This document shows positions 45,426-54,481 of a DNA stretch of 64,000 nt, one piece after another. A model generated the notes under the pieces. That model was not told the origin of the DNA, did not search any database, and was given only the letters and a program-made list of their open reading frames with translations. The stretch comes from Embleya scabrispora DSM 41855 (GTDB taxonomy: Bacteria; Actinomycetota; Actinomycetes; Streptomycetales; Streptomycetaceae): contig NZ_KB889618.1 in the NCBI RefSeq assembly GCF_000372745.1, positions 1-64,000 on the forward strand, written 5' to 3'. A program made the position numbers and the translations under genes. Position 1 is the stretch's first letter. Every line of letters begins with the position of its first letter.

Positions 45426-46244
45426 CTACCCGAAGCGCGTCGTCGCCGATTCCCAGACCGAGCGCGACGATGCGAGGGTGGCGTCGGCGAACTCGTGGAG
45501 GTCGGCGGTGCGCCATGACTCGGAGAGGAGTTCCACGCTGACCACCCCGTCGTAACCCTTCGCCACGAGCGTCGCGCAGAATCGGTCGAGGTCCAGGACA
45601 CCTCTGCCGGGCAGGACGCGTCGGTGCATGGACTCGTGGTGCGCGTCGTCCGACATCGGTGCGGGCGCGTCCGCGAACTGCACGAAGCCGACGCGATCCA
45701 ACGGCAGCGCGGCCAGATCCGCCCATGTGCTCGGGCCGCGGAAGAAGTGCCAACTCTCCACGACCAGGCGCAGGCCGGGGTGCGCCACACGATCCAGCAG
45801 GCGCAGCGCCTCGGGGATCGAGTCGACGTGCCGGGTGGGCAGGAACTCCAGGGACAGGCCGATGTGTTCCTCGGCAAGGGACCGGACACAGGTGGCGGTG
45901 TTCGCCACCACGTCGTCGTCGATCTCACCGGTGACCACACACAGGACCTGTGCCGGGCGCAGCACCCTCGCCACCCGCAGTATCTGTTCCAGGCCGCGCA
46001 GCGTGCTCGCCTTGTTTGCGGAGATCGACAGCGAGACCAGTTCGTGGCAGGGCAGGCCGTGGTGCTCCAGGCGCGCGGCGAGGTCGCGCGGGGACAGGCC
46101 GTCGCGTTCGTGCGCGAGGACGGAGAGGATGTCGAGCCCCACGTGGTCGTAGCCGGCGGACGCCGCCGCCTCGATCTGCCGCGGGAGGGTGGGCGGCAGC
46201 CCGTAGTAGGTCGAATGGTTGAAGGTGTTGAAGCTGTAGCGCAT
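45426..46244 (-). CDS. Sugar phosphate isomerase/epimerase-type TIM-barrel protein
   Basis: A 272-residue AP-endonuclease-2-like TIM barrel: MRYSFNTFNHSTYYGLP, metal-ligand Glu in LSLEFLPTRH, VVESWHFFRGPS, and a late Glu in VSVELLSE. The family isomerises or epimerises sugars or cleaves 3-keto-glycosides, using a divalent metal. ATG 46244 has GAGGAG 5 nt upstream. It diverges from a GntR regulator with a perfect palindrome between. Substrate unknown. Confidence 0.85.
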   Translation of the reverse strand: MRYSFNTFNHSTYYGLPPTLPRQIEAAASAGYDHVGLDILSVLAHERDGLSPRDLAARLEHHGLPCHELVSLSISANKASTLRGLEQILRVARVLRPAQVLCVVTGEIDDDVVANTATCVRSLAEEHIGLSLEFLPTRHVDSIPEALRLLDRVAHPGLRLVVESWHFFRGPSTWADLAALPLDRVGFVQFADAPAPMSDDAHHESMHRRVLPGRGVLDLDRFCATLVAKGYDGVVSVELLSESWRTADLHEFADATLASSRSVWESATTRFG

Positions 46245-46380
46245 CGATCTCCTCGCGGGTGGTGGGGGAGCCGGGGCCGGACGCGCGTGGTGGCCGACAT
46301 GTCCCGCCCCGATCGGGCGAGATGACCGGGTAGCGGTCGTGCGGGCATGAGGGTCCGCATTCGCGACGCTCCAACACATC

Positions 46381-46396
46381 CAACATAGCCATGTTG
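46381..46396. promoter_or_regulatory. Perfect-arm palindrome, candidate GntR operator
   Basis: CAACATAGCCATGTTG has 6-bp perfect arms separated by 4 bp, between the divergent isomerase (46244) and GntR (46477) genes. Spacing is typical of FadR-type dimers. Confidence 0.6.
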
Positions 46397-46476
46397 AGCG
46401 TTGCCGGCTATCTTCCTGCTCGGATCCGCGAAGGACGAGACTCCCTTGACGGCCTTACATAGCTAAGATCGCGCGC

Positions 46477-47283
46477 ATGACGAGCGATTCGGATGCCATC
46501 AGGACGGAGCCCCTCGCGGTGCGCGAGGGGCCGGACCGGGTCCGCTACGCGGCCATCGCCGAGGTCGTCGCCGACGCGTTGCGGCGCCGCATTCTCGAAG
46601 GCGATCTGGCGGACGGCGACGTGCTGCCCAAGCAGGACGAGTTGATGGCGGAGTTCGACGTGGGTCGGACCACGCTGCGTCAGGCCATTCGCATCCTGGA
46701 GACCGAGGGGCTGCTCACCGTCCGGCGCGGCAACATGGGCGGTTCGGTGGTGCACCGGCCCACGCCCGAGGACGCCGCGCGCATGTTCGGCATGGTCATG
46801 CACGCCCGAAAGGTGTCGCTGGAGGATTTGGCCCGGGCCCTGCGGCGTCTGGAACCGGTGTGCGTGGCGCTGTGCGCCCAGCGGGAGGACAGGCTGGAGG
46901 CCGTGGTACCGCGGTTGCGCGAGATCCACGCGCGGATGGCGCCGACCGTCGACGACGGGCTCGCCTACATCCGGGCGAGCCGCGAGTTCCACGAGGCGAT
47001 CGTGGCGGCCTGCGGGAACCGGACGATGCAGATCCTGCTGGGCATGGTGGAAACGCTCTGGGCGCGCCAGGAGCAGATGTGGGCCGAGCGCTCGGCGAGC
47101 GAGGTGGGCACCGACACGCGCCTGCTCGGCGTCCGCGAACATCAGCACCTGATCGACCTGATCGCCGACGGCGACGACACCTTGGCCTACCGGTACGCGG
47201 TGCGCCATCTGGAGAGCGCGCACGCCTATCCGCTGCAGGAGTACGCGGTACGCCCGGTGCAGTCGGGGCCGTTCCCGGGCTGA
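46477..47283 (+). CDS. GntR/FadR-family (FCD) regulator
   Basis: A 268-residue regulator: wHTH residues 25-100 (VVADALRRRILEGDLADGD, LMAEFDVGRTTLRQAIRILE), then an FCD domain with probable metal-binding residues (SREFHEAIV, REHQHLIDLI). ATG 46477 has no strong ribosome site, consistent with a short or leaderless transcript. Likely controls the divergent TIM-barrel/GMC genes and itself through the 46381 palindrome. Ligand unknown. Confidence 0.9.
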   Translation: MTSDSDAIRTEPLAVREGPDRVRYAAIAEVVADALRRRILEGDLADGDVLPKQDELMAEFDVGRTTLRQAIRILETEGLLTVRRGNMGGSVVHRPTPEDAARMFGMVMHARKVSLEDLARALRRLEPVCVALCAQREDRLEAVVPRLREIHARMAPTVDDGLAYIRASREFHEAIVAACGNRTMQILLGMVETLWARQEQMWAERSASEVGTDTRLLGVREHQHLIDLIADGDDTLAYRYAVRHLESAHAYPLQEYAVRPVQSGPFPG

Positions 47284-47292
47284 GCCCTGCGA

Positions 47293-47385
47293 TGCGCGGC
47301 GGCCTGGGCCGCCGCCGTCGCGCAGACCGTGGACCGCTTCGGCGGCATCGACATCCGCCCCGCCGCCCCGATGACCTTCCACTGA
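47293..47385 (+). pseudogene. Possible SDR remnant
   Basis: Directly downstream of the GntR gene, a short open stretch reads AAAVAQTVDRFGGIDI, the pattern just before the NNAG motif in short-chain dehydrogenases, then loses similarity and stops. A well-formed ribosome site GGAGG with GTG at 47432 (SEQQRVVYRALTR) also leads into a frame with no recognisable product before the convergent LacI gene. Both may be scraps of a deleted catabolic operon. Evidence is thin. Confidence 0.3.
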
Positions 47386-47518
47386 ACGCCCACCCACCCG
47401 CCCACCCGTCCACCACCCGGAGGACAACACCGTGAGCGAGCAACAGCGCGTCGTCTACCGAGCCCTCACCCGGTCGCGCGGACGGGCGGGCTTTCGCGCG
47501 ATCCGGTTCGGGAGGGCG

Positions 47519-48553
47519 TCAATCGGCGACGCGGGCTGCCCGGCGGCTGGAGTCGCGGACGACCAGCTCGGGCCGGAGCACGATGCGCTGATGGATGTGG
47601 TCGTCGTCGGCGGTTGCCTCGGTCTCGGCGAGCAGCAACTCGGCGGCCGTGCGACCGATGCGGGCCGCGGGCTGGCGTACCGAGGTCAGCGGGACGGCGG
47701 CCGCCGCCGCGAACTCGATGTCGTCGTAGCCGACCAGGGCGATGTCGTGGGGCACCCGGACGCCGGCGGCGTACAGGGATTGCAGCACGCCGAGCGCCAG
47801 CAGGTCGTTCGCGCAGAACACGGCCGTCGGACGCGGTGACATGCCCAGGAGTCGGGCCCCGGCGTCGCGGCCGGCGGCCACGTCCGGGCGGTCGGATTCG
47901 ATGGTGATCAGCGCGTCGTCGGCGAGCCCGCCCTCGCGGACGGCATCGAGTCCGCCGGTGAACCGGTCGCGGACCTGGGCAAGGTGGGCGGGGCCGCCGA
48001 CGTAGGCGATCCGCCGGTGCCCGGAGGAGACGAGGTGGCGAACCGCCATGGCTCCGCCGAGGACGTCGTCGACCGAGACGGAACAGCCCTGATCGGCGGG
48101 CAGCGAACGGTCGACCAGGACGAAGGGAATGCCCCTGGCCCGGAGGAGTTCGACGGTACGTCCACTGGTGTCCGCGGGAGTCACCAGGACGCCGCGGACC
48201 CTCTGCTCGGCGAAGAGCGACAGGTAGTCGGCTTCGTCGGCTGTGCTGCCCGCGCTGTTGCAGACCATGACGCCGAGACCGACGTCGCGCAGCGTGCGTT
48301 CGGCGCCCTTGGCCACATCGGCGAAGAACGGGTTGGCCAGGTCCAGGACGAGCATGGCGACGATGCGGCTGTGCCCGGCGCGGAGCTGCCGCGCGGTCTC
48401 GCTGCGGACGTAACCCAACTGCGCTATCGCCGCGCGTACCCGGCCCCGGGTGTCGTCGGAGACGAGTTCGGGGTTGTTGATGACGTTCGAGACGGTCCCG
48501 ACGGAGACGCCGGCCACACGCGCGACGTCCTTGATACCCGCTTTGCCGCTCAC
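47519..48553 (-). CDS. LacI-family repressor of the rhamnose regulon
   Basis: A 344-residue LacI/GalR protein: HTH GIKDVARVAGVSVGTVSNVI, hinge ETARQLRAGHSRIVAMLV, periplasmic-binding-like core (ANPFFADVAKGAE, FVLVDRSLP, NDLLALGVLQS, GYDDIEFAA). GTG 48553 was preferred over ATG 48571 because GGAGG lies 8 nt upstream of it. It diverges from rhaI; the TGAAACGTTTCA site in between is the textbook LacI-family operator. Effector is probably rhamnose or an intermediate. Confidence 0.92.
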   Translation of the reverse strand: MSGKAGIKDVARVAGVSVGTVSNVINNPELVSDDTRGRVRAAIAQLGYVRSETARQLRAGHSRIVAMLVLDLANPFFADVAKGAERTLRDVGLGVMVCNSAGSTADEADYLSLFAEQRVRGVLVTPADTSGRTVELLRARGIPFVLVDRSLPADQGCSVSVDDVLGGAMAVRHLVSSGHRRIAYVGGPAHLAQVRDRFTGGLDAVREGGLADDALITIESDRPDVAAGRDAGARLLGMSPRPTAVFCANDLLALGVLQSLYAAGVRVPHDIALVGYDDIEFAAAAAVPLTSVRQPAARIGRTAAELLLAETEATADDDHIHQRIVLRPELVVRDSSRRAARVAD

Positions 48554-48672
48554 GTGCGCCGCCTCCGTCATCGTTTCAAGTCGGTTGTTGACTGTTCGTT
48601 CATGGTAGGCGCAGCGCCGGCCGCCCCTGGGCATCCCGGGGTTGGCGCTTTCCGGCGCGGGCAACGCGCCCG

Positions 48673-48701
48673 TTGACAGCGGGCTGATTCGTGGATAGCT
48701 T
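48673..48701 (+). promoter_or_regulatory. rha operon promoter
   Basis: TTGACA at 48673-48678 and TAGCTT at 48696-48701, spaced 17 bp: a consensus -35 with an acceptable -10. Transcription would start near 48708, about 85 nt before the rhaI ATG. Confidence 0.75.
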
Positions 48702-48711
48702 ACGCCGAAAT

Positions 48712-48723
48712 TGAAACGTTTCA
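48712..48723. promoter_or_regulatory. LacI-family operator
   Basis: Perfect 12-bp palindrome TGAAACGTTTCA placed just downstream of the predicted start of transcription, where repressor binding would block rhaI expression. A half site (CGTTTCA) lies at the lacI start near 48572. Confidence 0.85.
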
Positions 48724-48791
48724 GTGTATGCCCCGAGGTTGCCCGAAGGCTGCCCACAACGTTTCGGGACTGCTCACACCATGGAGTCGAG

Positions 48792-49958
48792 ATGGCATCC
48801 ACGACCGCGGTGCGTGCCGCGCTGAAGACTCAGCGGATCGAGACGCCCTCGTGGGCGTACGGGAACTCCGGGACGCGGTTCAAGGTGTTCGCACAGCAGG
48901 GGGTGCCGCGGGACCCGTTCGAGAAGCTGGCCGACGCGGCCCGGGTGCACGCGTTCACCGGAATCGCCCCCTCGGTGTCGCTGCACATTCCCTGGGACAG
49001 GGTCGACGACTTCACGGCCCTGGCCGAGCACGCGGACGACCACGGGGTGACCGTCGGGGCGATAAACAGCAACGTGTTCCAGGACGACGACTACATGCTG
49101 GGATCGGTGACCAACCCGGACCCGCGCATCCGCCGCAAGGCGATCGATCACCTGCTGGAATGCGTCGACATCATGGACGCGACGGGCTCCCGGGATCTGA
49201 AGCTGTGGTTCTCGGACGGTACGAACTACCCCGGTCAGGACGACATCCGAGCACGTCAGGACCGGCTGGCGGAGGCCCTGGCACAGGTGTACGCGCGGTT
49301 GAGCGGCGAGCAGCGGATGATTTTGGAGTACAAGTTCTTCGAGCCCGCGTTCTACACGACCGACGTGCCGGACTGGGGCACGGCGTACGCGCACTGCCTC
49401 AAGCTGGGCGAGCGGGCCAAGGTCGTCGTCGACACCGGGCACCACGCGCCGGGAACGAACATCGAGTTCATCGTCGCGCTGCTGCTGCGCGAGGACAAGC
49501 TCGGTGCGTTCGACTTCAACTCGCGGTTCTACGCCGACGACGACCTGATGGTGGGGGCGGCCGACCCGTTTCAGCTGTTCCGCATCATGCACGAGGTCGT
49601 GCGCGGCGGCGGGCTCGACGCGGACACCGAGGTCGCGTTCATGCTCGACCAGTGTCACAACATCGAGCCGAAGATCCCGGGCCAGATCCGCTCGGTGATG
49701 AACGTCCAGGAAGCGACCGCCAAGGCGCTGCTCGTCGACGCCGAGGCGCTGGAGGCCGCACAGCGGGCCGGCGACGTGCTCGGCGCGAACGCGGTGCTGA
49801 TGGACGCGTACAACACCGACGTACGCCCGCTGCTCGCCGACCTGCGCGGCGAACTGGGCCTGGCGCCGGACCCGATGGCCGCCTACGCGGCATCCGGCTA
49901 CGCGGAGCGGATCAGGGCCGAGCGCGCCGGCGGTACGCAGGCCGGTTGGGGAGCCTGA
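48792..49958 (+). CDS. rhaI: L-rhamnose isomerase
   Basis: A 388-residue TIM-barrel isomerase converting L-rhamnose to L-rhamnulose. The family pattern is clear: IAPSVSLHIPWDRV, GAINSNVFQDDDYMLGSVTN, LEYKFFEPAFY with metal-ligand Glu, VVVDTGHHAPGTNIE, and FNSRFYADDDLM. ATG 48792 is preceded by GGAGTCGAG. It is first in the rha operon, 49 bp before the fused aldolase gene. This is the actinobacterial/RhaI type (Pseudomonas-like) rather than E. coli RhaA. Confidence 0.93.
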   Translation: MASTTAVRAALKTQRIETPSWAYGNSGTRFKVFAQQGVPRDPFEKLADAARVHAFTGIAPSVSLHIPWDRVDDFTALAEHADDHGVTVGAINSNVFQDDDYMLGSVTNPDPRIRRKAIDHLLECVDIMDATGSRDLKLWFSDGTNYPGQDDIRARQDRLAEALAQVYARLSGEQRMILEYKFFEPAFYTTDVPDWGTAYAHCLKLGERAKVVVDTGHHAPGTNIEFIVALLLREDKLGAFDFNSRFYADDDLMVGAADPFQLFRIMHEVVRGGGLDADTEVAFMLDQCHNIEPKIPGQIRSVMNVQEATAKALLVDAEALEAAQRAGDVLGANAVLMDAYNTDVRPLLADLRGELGLAPDPMAAYAASGYAERIRAERAGGTQAGWGA

Positions 49959-50007
49959 TCGCCGCGATCGACCGACCACCTCCGTACCGACCCAAGGGGC
50001 ACACCTC

Positions 50008-52059
50008 ATGAAGCCACCGACGAACCCGGCGGTGGAAACACTGCTGAACCGCTCCCACGCCCTGGGCGCCGACCCGCGCAACACCAACTACGCCGGAGGC
50101 AACACCTCCGCCAAGGGCACCGCACTCGACCCGGTCGCCGGCCACGCGGTCGAACTGATGTGGGTCAAGGGCTCGGGCGGCGACCTGGGCACCCTGACCG
50201 AGGGCGGCCTGGCCGTCCTGCGCCTGGACCGGCTGCGCGCGCTCGTCGACGTCTACCCGGGCGTCGACCGCGAGGACGAGATGGTCGCCGCGTTCGACTT
50301 CTGCGCGCACGGCAACGGCGGCGCCGCGCCCTCGATCGACACCGCGATGCACGGTCTGGTCGACGCCGCGCACGTGGACCATCTGCACCCCGACTCGGGG
50401 ATCGCGCTCGCCACCGCGGCGGACGGCGAGAAACTGACCGCCGAATGCTTCGGCGACACCGTGGCGTGGGTGCCGTGGCGCCGTCCCGGCTTCCAACTGG
50501 GCCTGGACATCGCGGCGATCAAGGCGGCGAATCCGCGGGCGATCGGCTGCGTTCTCGGCGGCCACGGGATCACCGCCTGGGGCGAGACCTCCGACGAGTG
50601 CCAGGCCAATTCGCTGCACATCATCCGCACCGCCGAGGCGTTCATCGCGCAGCGGTTCGACGCCGCCCGACACCCGTTCGGAGAACCGCTGCCCCGATAT
50701 GCGCCGCTCCCCGAGGCGCGGCGTCACGCCCGGGCCGCGGAACTCGCGCCGCTGCTGCGCGGGTTGGCGTCCACCGACCGGCCGCAGGTGGGGCACTTCA
50801 CCGACGCCGACGTGGTGCTGGACTTCCTCGCCCGCGCCGAACACCCGCGCCTGGCCGCGTTGGGCACCTCGTGCCCCGACCACTTCCTGCGCACCAAGGT
50901 GCGTCCGCTCGTCCTCGACACCGCGCCCGAGGCTCCGCTCGACGAGGTGGCCGCGCGCCTGCGTGAGTTGCACGCCGCCTACCGCCGGGAGTACGCGGCG
51001 TACTACGCCCGCCACGCCGGCGAGGATTCGCCCGCGATGCGTGGTGCCGACCCGGCGATCGTGCTGGTGCCCGGCATCGGGATGTTCTCGTACGGCAAGG
51101 ACAAACAGACCGCCCGGGTGGCCGGAGAGTTCTACGTCAACGCGATCGACGTGATGCGTGGCGCGGAGACCGTCTCGACGTACGCTCCCATCGAGGAGGC
51201 CGAGAAGTTCCGCATCGAGTACTGGGCGTTGGAAGAGGCCAAGCTCGCCCGGCTGCCCGAGCCCAGGCCGCTCGCCACCCGGGTGGCGCTGGTCACCGGC
51301 GCCGGCTCCGGCATCGGTAGGGCGATCGCGAAACGCCTCGCCGCCGAGGGCGCGTGCGTGGTGGTCGCGGACCTGAACGCCGAGAACGCGGCTGCCGTCG
51401 CGGCCGAACTGGGCGGAGCGGACCGGGCGGTGGCGGTCACCGTGGATGTGACCGACGAGGAGCGGATCAAGGCCGCGTTCGCCGAGGCCGCCCTCGCCTA
51501 CGGCGGTGTGGACCTGGTCGTCAACAACGCGGGCATCTCGATCTCCAAGCCGCTGCTGGAGACCACCGCCCGCGACTGGGACCTCCAGCACGACATCATG
51601 GCCCGCGGCTCGTTCCTGGTCTCCCGCGAGGCCGCCCGGTTGATGATCGACCAGCGCCTGGGCGGCGACATCGTCTACATCGCCTCCAAGAACGCCGTGT
51701 TCGCCGGGCCGAACAACATCGCCTACAGCGCCACCAAGGCCGACCAGGCCCACCAGGTACGCCTGTTGGCCGCCGAACTCGGTGAGCACGGCATCCGCGT
51801 CAACGGCGTCAACCCGGACGGCGTCGTGCGCGGATCCGGCATCTTCGCCGCGGGCTGGGGTGCTCGGCGGGCTGCCGTCTACGGCGTCGAAGAGGACAAG
51901 CTCGGCGAGTTCTACGCCCAACGCACCCTCCTCAAGCGCGAAGTACTGCCCGAACACGTCGCCAACGCGGTCTTCGCCCTGACCGGGGGCGACCTCTCGC
52001 ACACCACGGGGCTGCACATCCCCGTCGACGGGGGAGTCACCGCGGCCTTCCTGCGCTGA
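50008..52059 (+). CDS. Bifunctional rhamnulose-1-phosphate aldolase/short-chain dehydrogenase (RhaD-RhaE fusion)
   Basis: A 683-residue fusion. Residues 1-420 form a class II aldolase domain (NTNYAGGNTSAKG, metal-binding DHLHPDSGIAL, GGHGITAWGE). Residues 424-683 form an SDR (ALVTGAGSGIGRAIAKRL, NNAGISI, YSATK, GLHIPVDGG). The aldolase cleaves L-rhamnulose-1-phosphate to dihydroxyacetone phosphate and L-lactaldehyde; the SDR oxidises lactaldehyde to lactate. Length is normal for this actinobacterial/alpha-proteobacterial type. ATG 50008 is preceded by AAGGGG. Confidence 0.93.
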   Translation: MKPPTNPAVETLLNRSHALGADPRNTNYAGGNTSAKGTALDPVAGHAVELMWVKGSGGDLGTLTEGGLAVLRLDRLRALVDVYPGVDREDEMVAAFDFCAHGNGGAAPSIDTAMHGLVDAAHVDHLHPDSGIALATAADGEKLTAECFGDTVAWVPWRRPGFQLGLDIAAIKAANPRAIGCVLGGHGITAWGETSDECQANSLHIIRTAEAFIAQRFDAARHPFGEPLPRYAPLPEARRHARAAELAPLLRGLASTDRPQVGHFTDADVVLDFLARAEHPRLAALGTSCPDHFLRTKVRPLVLDTAPEAPLDEVAARLRELHAAYRREYAAYYARHAGEDSPAMRGADPAIVLVPGIGMFSYGKDKQTARVAGEFYVNAIDVMRGAETVSTYAPIEEAEKFRIEYWALEEAKLARLPEPRPLATRVALVTGAGSGIGRAIAKRLAAEGACVVVADLNAENAAAVAAELGGADRAVAVTVDVTDEERIKAAFAEAALAYGGVDLVVNNAGISISKPLLETTARDWDLQHDIMARGSFLVSREAARLMIDQRLGGDIVYIASKNAVFAGPNNIAYSATKADQAHQVRLLAAELGEHGIRVNGVNPDGVVRGSGIFAAGWGARRAAVYGVEEDKLGEFYAQRTLLKREVLPEHVANAVFALTGGDLSHTTGLHIPVDGGVTAAFLR

Positions 52060-52092
52060 GCACGCCGAAGCGCAGCGGCGACACGGAAGGCC

Positions 52093-52143
52093 GGCCGTGC
52101 CGCTCCCCGCCGGATGAGGGTTCGCCGGGAGAGCGGCACGGCC
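52093..52143. terminator. Intra-operon hairpin
   Basis: Perfect 13-bp arms GGCCGTGCCGCTC (52093-52105) and GAGCGGCACGGCC (52131-52143) with a 25-nt loop, in the 128-bp gap between the aldolase fusion and rhaB. It could attenuate or process the transcript, or end a shorter one. Confidence 0.65.
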
Positions 52144-52187
52144 ACGCCACACGCCAGACCCCAACCGAAACGATTGCCGAGGCCGCC

Positions 52188-53726
52188 ATGTCCCATCCCG
52201 ATCAGCTCGCAGGCTTCGCCGCAGTGGACCTCGGAGCGTCCAGCGGACGAGTGATCGTCGGCAGAGTCGGGCGCGAGGCCATCGACCTGAGCGAGGTCCA
52301 CCGCTTCGCCAACACGCCGGTGAGTGTCGGCGGCGTGTTGCACTGGGACATTCTGAATCTGTACGCGGGGGTGCTCGACGGCCTGCGCGCGGCCGGACGG
52401 GTGGCCGGGCAGACGGCCGGGCGGATACGCAGCGTCGGCATCGACTCCTGGGCGGTGGACTACGGCCTGCTGGACGCCTCCGGCGCGCTCCTCGGCAACC
52501 CCGTGCACTACCGCGACGCACGCACCGACGGAGTCCCGGAAAGGGCGTACGCGACGGTGCCACCCGACGAGCTCTACGCCAGGACCGGCATCCAGCACGC
52601 CCCGTTCAACACCATCCACCAGTTCCTCGCCGCCCGCGGCACACCCCAGTTCGCCGCAGCGCGCCGCGCGCTGCTGATTCCCGACCTGCTCGCGTACTGG
52701 CTGACCGGCCAGGCCGGGACCGAACTCACCAACGCTTCCACCACCCAGCTTCTCGACCCGGCCACGGGGCAGTGGGCCGACGACGTGGCCAGGCGCCTCG
52801 GCATCGACACCACACTGTTCCCGGCACTGCGCGAACCCGGCGACCACGGGGGCTTCCTGCGCGACGACGTGCTGATCGAGACCGGCCTGACCGGCCCGGT
52901 CGCGCTGACGGCGGTCGGCTCGCACGACACCGCGTCCGCCGTCGTCGGCGTACCGGCCCGGGACGCGCGTTTCGCCTACATCTCCAGCGGCACCTGGTCG
53001 CTCGTCGGTCTCGAACTGGACGAGCCCGTCCGCACCGAGGACAGCCGCCGCGCCAACTTCACCAACGAACTCGGCGTCGACGGCACGATTCGCTATCTGC
53101 GCAACATCATGGGCCACTGGCTGCTCCAGGAGTGCATGCGCCAATGGACCCATGAAGGACGACCCCAAGACCTGACGACCCTGCTCGCCGCGGCGGCCGA
53201 CGTGCCCCCGCTCGGATCGATCATCGACGCCGGCGACCCGGGCTTCCTCGCTCCGGGGGACATGCCCCGGCGCATCGCAAAGGCGTGCGCGGCCGCGGGT
53301 GACCCCGCGCCCGGCACGCCCGCCGAACTCGCCCGGTGCATCTTCGACAGCCTGGCGCTGGCCCACCGCGAGGCGATCACCGACGCGCAGCGCCTGTCCG
53401 GACGCGGCGTCGACACGGTGCACATCGTCGGCGGCGGCGCACGCAACGCACTGCTGTGCCAGGCCACGGCCGACGCCTGCGGCCTGCCGGTGGTGGCGGG
53501 ACCGGTGGAGGCCGCCGCACTGGGCAACATCCTGGTGCAGGCCAGGTCGCACGGAGCCGTGCGCGGCTCACTCGCCGAGTTGCGCTCGCTGATCCGCCAC
53601 ACCCAAGCTCTGCGCACGTACTCGCCCCGTGGCACGCGGGCTTGGGACGCCGCGGCACAACGCCTGGCCGCGCGCCGCGCCCGCCGACCCGCCGCGATCA
53701 CCGGGAAGCCCGCGACCCCCTCCTGA
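52188..53726 (+). CDS. rhaB: Rhamnulokinase
   Basis: A 512-residue FGGY kinase phosphorylating L-rhamnulose at O1. AAVDLGASSGRVIVGRVG, SVGIDSWAVDYGLLD, VGSHDTASAVVGVP, YISSGTWSLVGLE and HIVGGGARNALLCQ are RhaB-type. ATG 52188. The C-terminus has an Arg/Ala-rich tail. It completes isomerase-kinase-aldolase chemistry. No rhamnose transporter, mutarotase or rhamnosidase is next to it. Confidence 0.93.
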   Translation: MSHPDQLAGFAAVDLGASSGRVIVGRVGREAIDLSEVHRFANTPVSVGGVLHWDILNLYAGVLDGLRAAGRVAGQTAGRIRSVGIDSWAVDYGLLDASGALLGNPVHYRDARTDGVPERAYATVPPDELYARTGIQHAPFNTIHQFLAARGTPQFAAARRALLIPDLLAYWLTGQAGTELTNASTTQLLDPATGQWADDVARRLGIDTTLFPALREPGDHGGFLRDDVLIETGLTGPVALTAVGSHDTASAVVGVPARDARFAYISSGTWSLVGLELDEPVRTEDSRRANFTNELGVDGTIRYLRNIMGHWLLQECMRQWTHEGRPQDLTTLLAAAADVPPLGSIIDAGDPGFLAPGDMPRRIAKACAAAGDPAPGTPAELARCIFDSLALAHREAITDAQRLSGRGVDTVHIVGGGARNALLCQATADACGLPVVAGPVEAAALGNILVQARSHGAVRGSLAELRSLIRHTQALRTYSPRGTRAWDAAAQRLAARRARRPAAITGKPATPS

Positions 53727-53848
53727 ACAGGTGATGTCGCCCCCCCGCGGCATCCGCCGCGGACGGTCCCGGGACGGGGCCGGTTGCGTACCATCACCGA
53801 GGGTCGACGGCCCGACGCCGTCGCGGGAACGACAGGGGTGCACCGGAC

Positions 53849-54460
53849 ATGCACGGACCGGCGGGGGACTCGAAGGCACCCACGGGCCTGCGCGAGCGCA
53901 AGAAGGCGCGGACCCGGCAGGTGATCTCCTCGGTCGCGTTCGACCTGTTCGAGGAGCAGGGTTTCGAGCAGACCACGATCGAGCAGATCTGCCGTCGGTC
54001 CGAGGTGGCTCACCGCACCTTCTTCCGCTACTTCCCGACCAAGGAATCCCTGCTGTTCGGCTGGGACTTCGGCAACCTCATCCTGGACGGGTTCGCCGCC
54101 GCGCCCGCCGACCTGGACCTGGTGTCCGCGCTGGAGTACGCGATGACGGTCAGTCAGGGCAACCTCGAGGAACAGGCCGAGCAGACCACCCGCCGGCAGG
54201 CCCTGCGCCGCCGCTTCATGGACATCCGCGCGGTGCACGACCACGGCGTGGCGTTGATCGACCTCGTCAACCAGCGGATGGTGTCCACCGCCGCCGCCCG
54301 GCTGGGCGTGGACCCGCGCGAGGACCTGCGCCCGCACGCGCTGGGCGCGCTCGTGGCGGCGATGACCCGACGCCGGGTGATCGACGGCGTCGACCCCGGG
54401 TCGATGGCCCTGTGGGCCGACGCCTTCCGGACGCTGCTGCCGGCGCCGACGGACGGCTGA
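53849..54460 (+). CDS. TetR-family regulator, edge of the azoxy cluster
   Basis: A 203-residue TetR protein: N-terminal HTH (ARTRQVISSVAFDLFEEQGF, then TTIEQICRRSEVAHRTFFRYF) and a helical ligand domain. It converges on the decarboxylase gene with 21 bp between stops. It is probably the local regulator of the azoxy biosynthesis genes, though control of rha genes cannot be excluded. Confidence 0.88.
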   Translation: MHGPAGDSKAPTGLRERKKARTRQVISSVAFDLFEEQGFEQTTIEQICRRSEVAHRTFFRYFPTKESLLFGWDFGNLILDGFAAAPADLDLVSALEYAMTVSQGNLEEQAEQTTRRQALRRRFMDIRAVHDHGVALIDLVNQRMVSTAAARLGVDPREDLRPHALGALVAAMTRRRVIDGVDPGSMALWADAFRTLLPAPTDG

Positions 54461-54481
54461 GCGCTGCCCCTCGGGTTCGCC

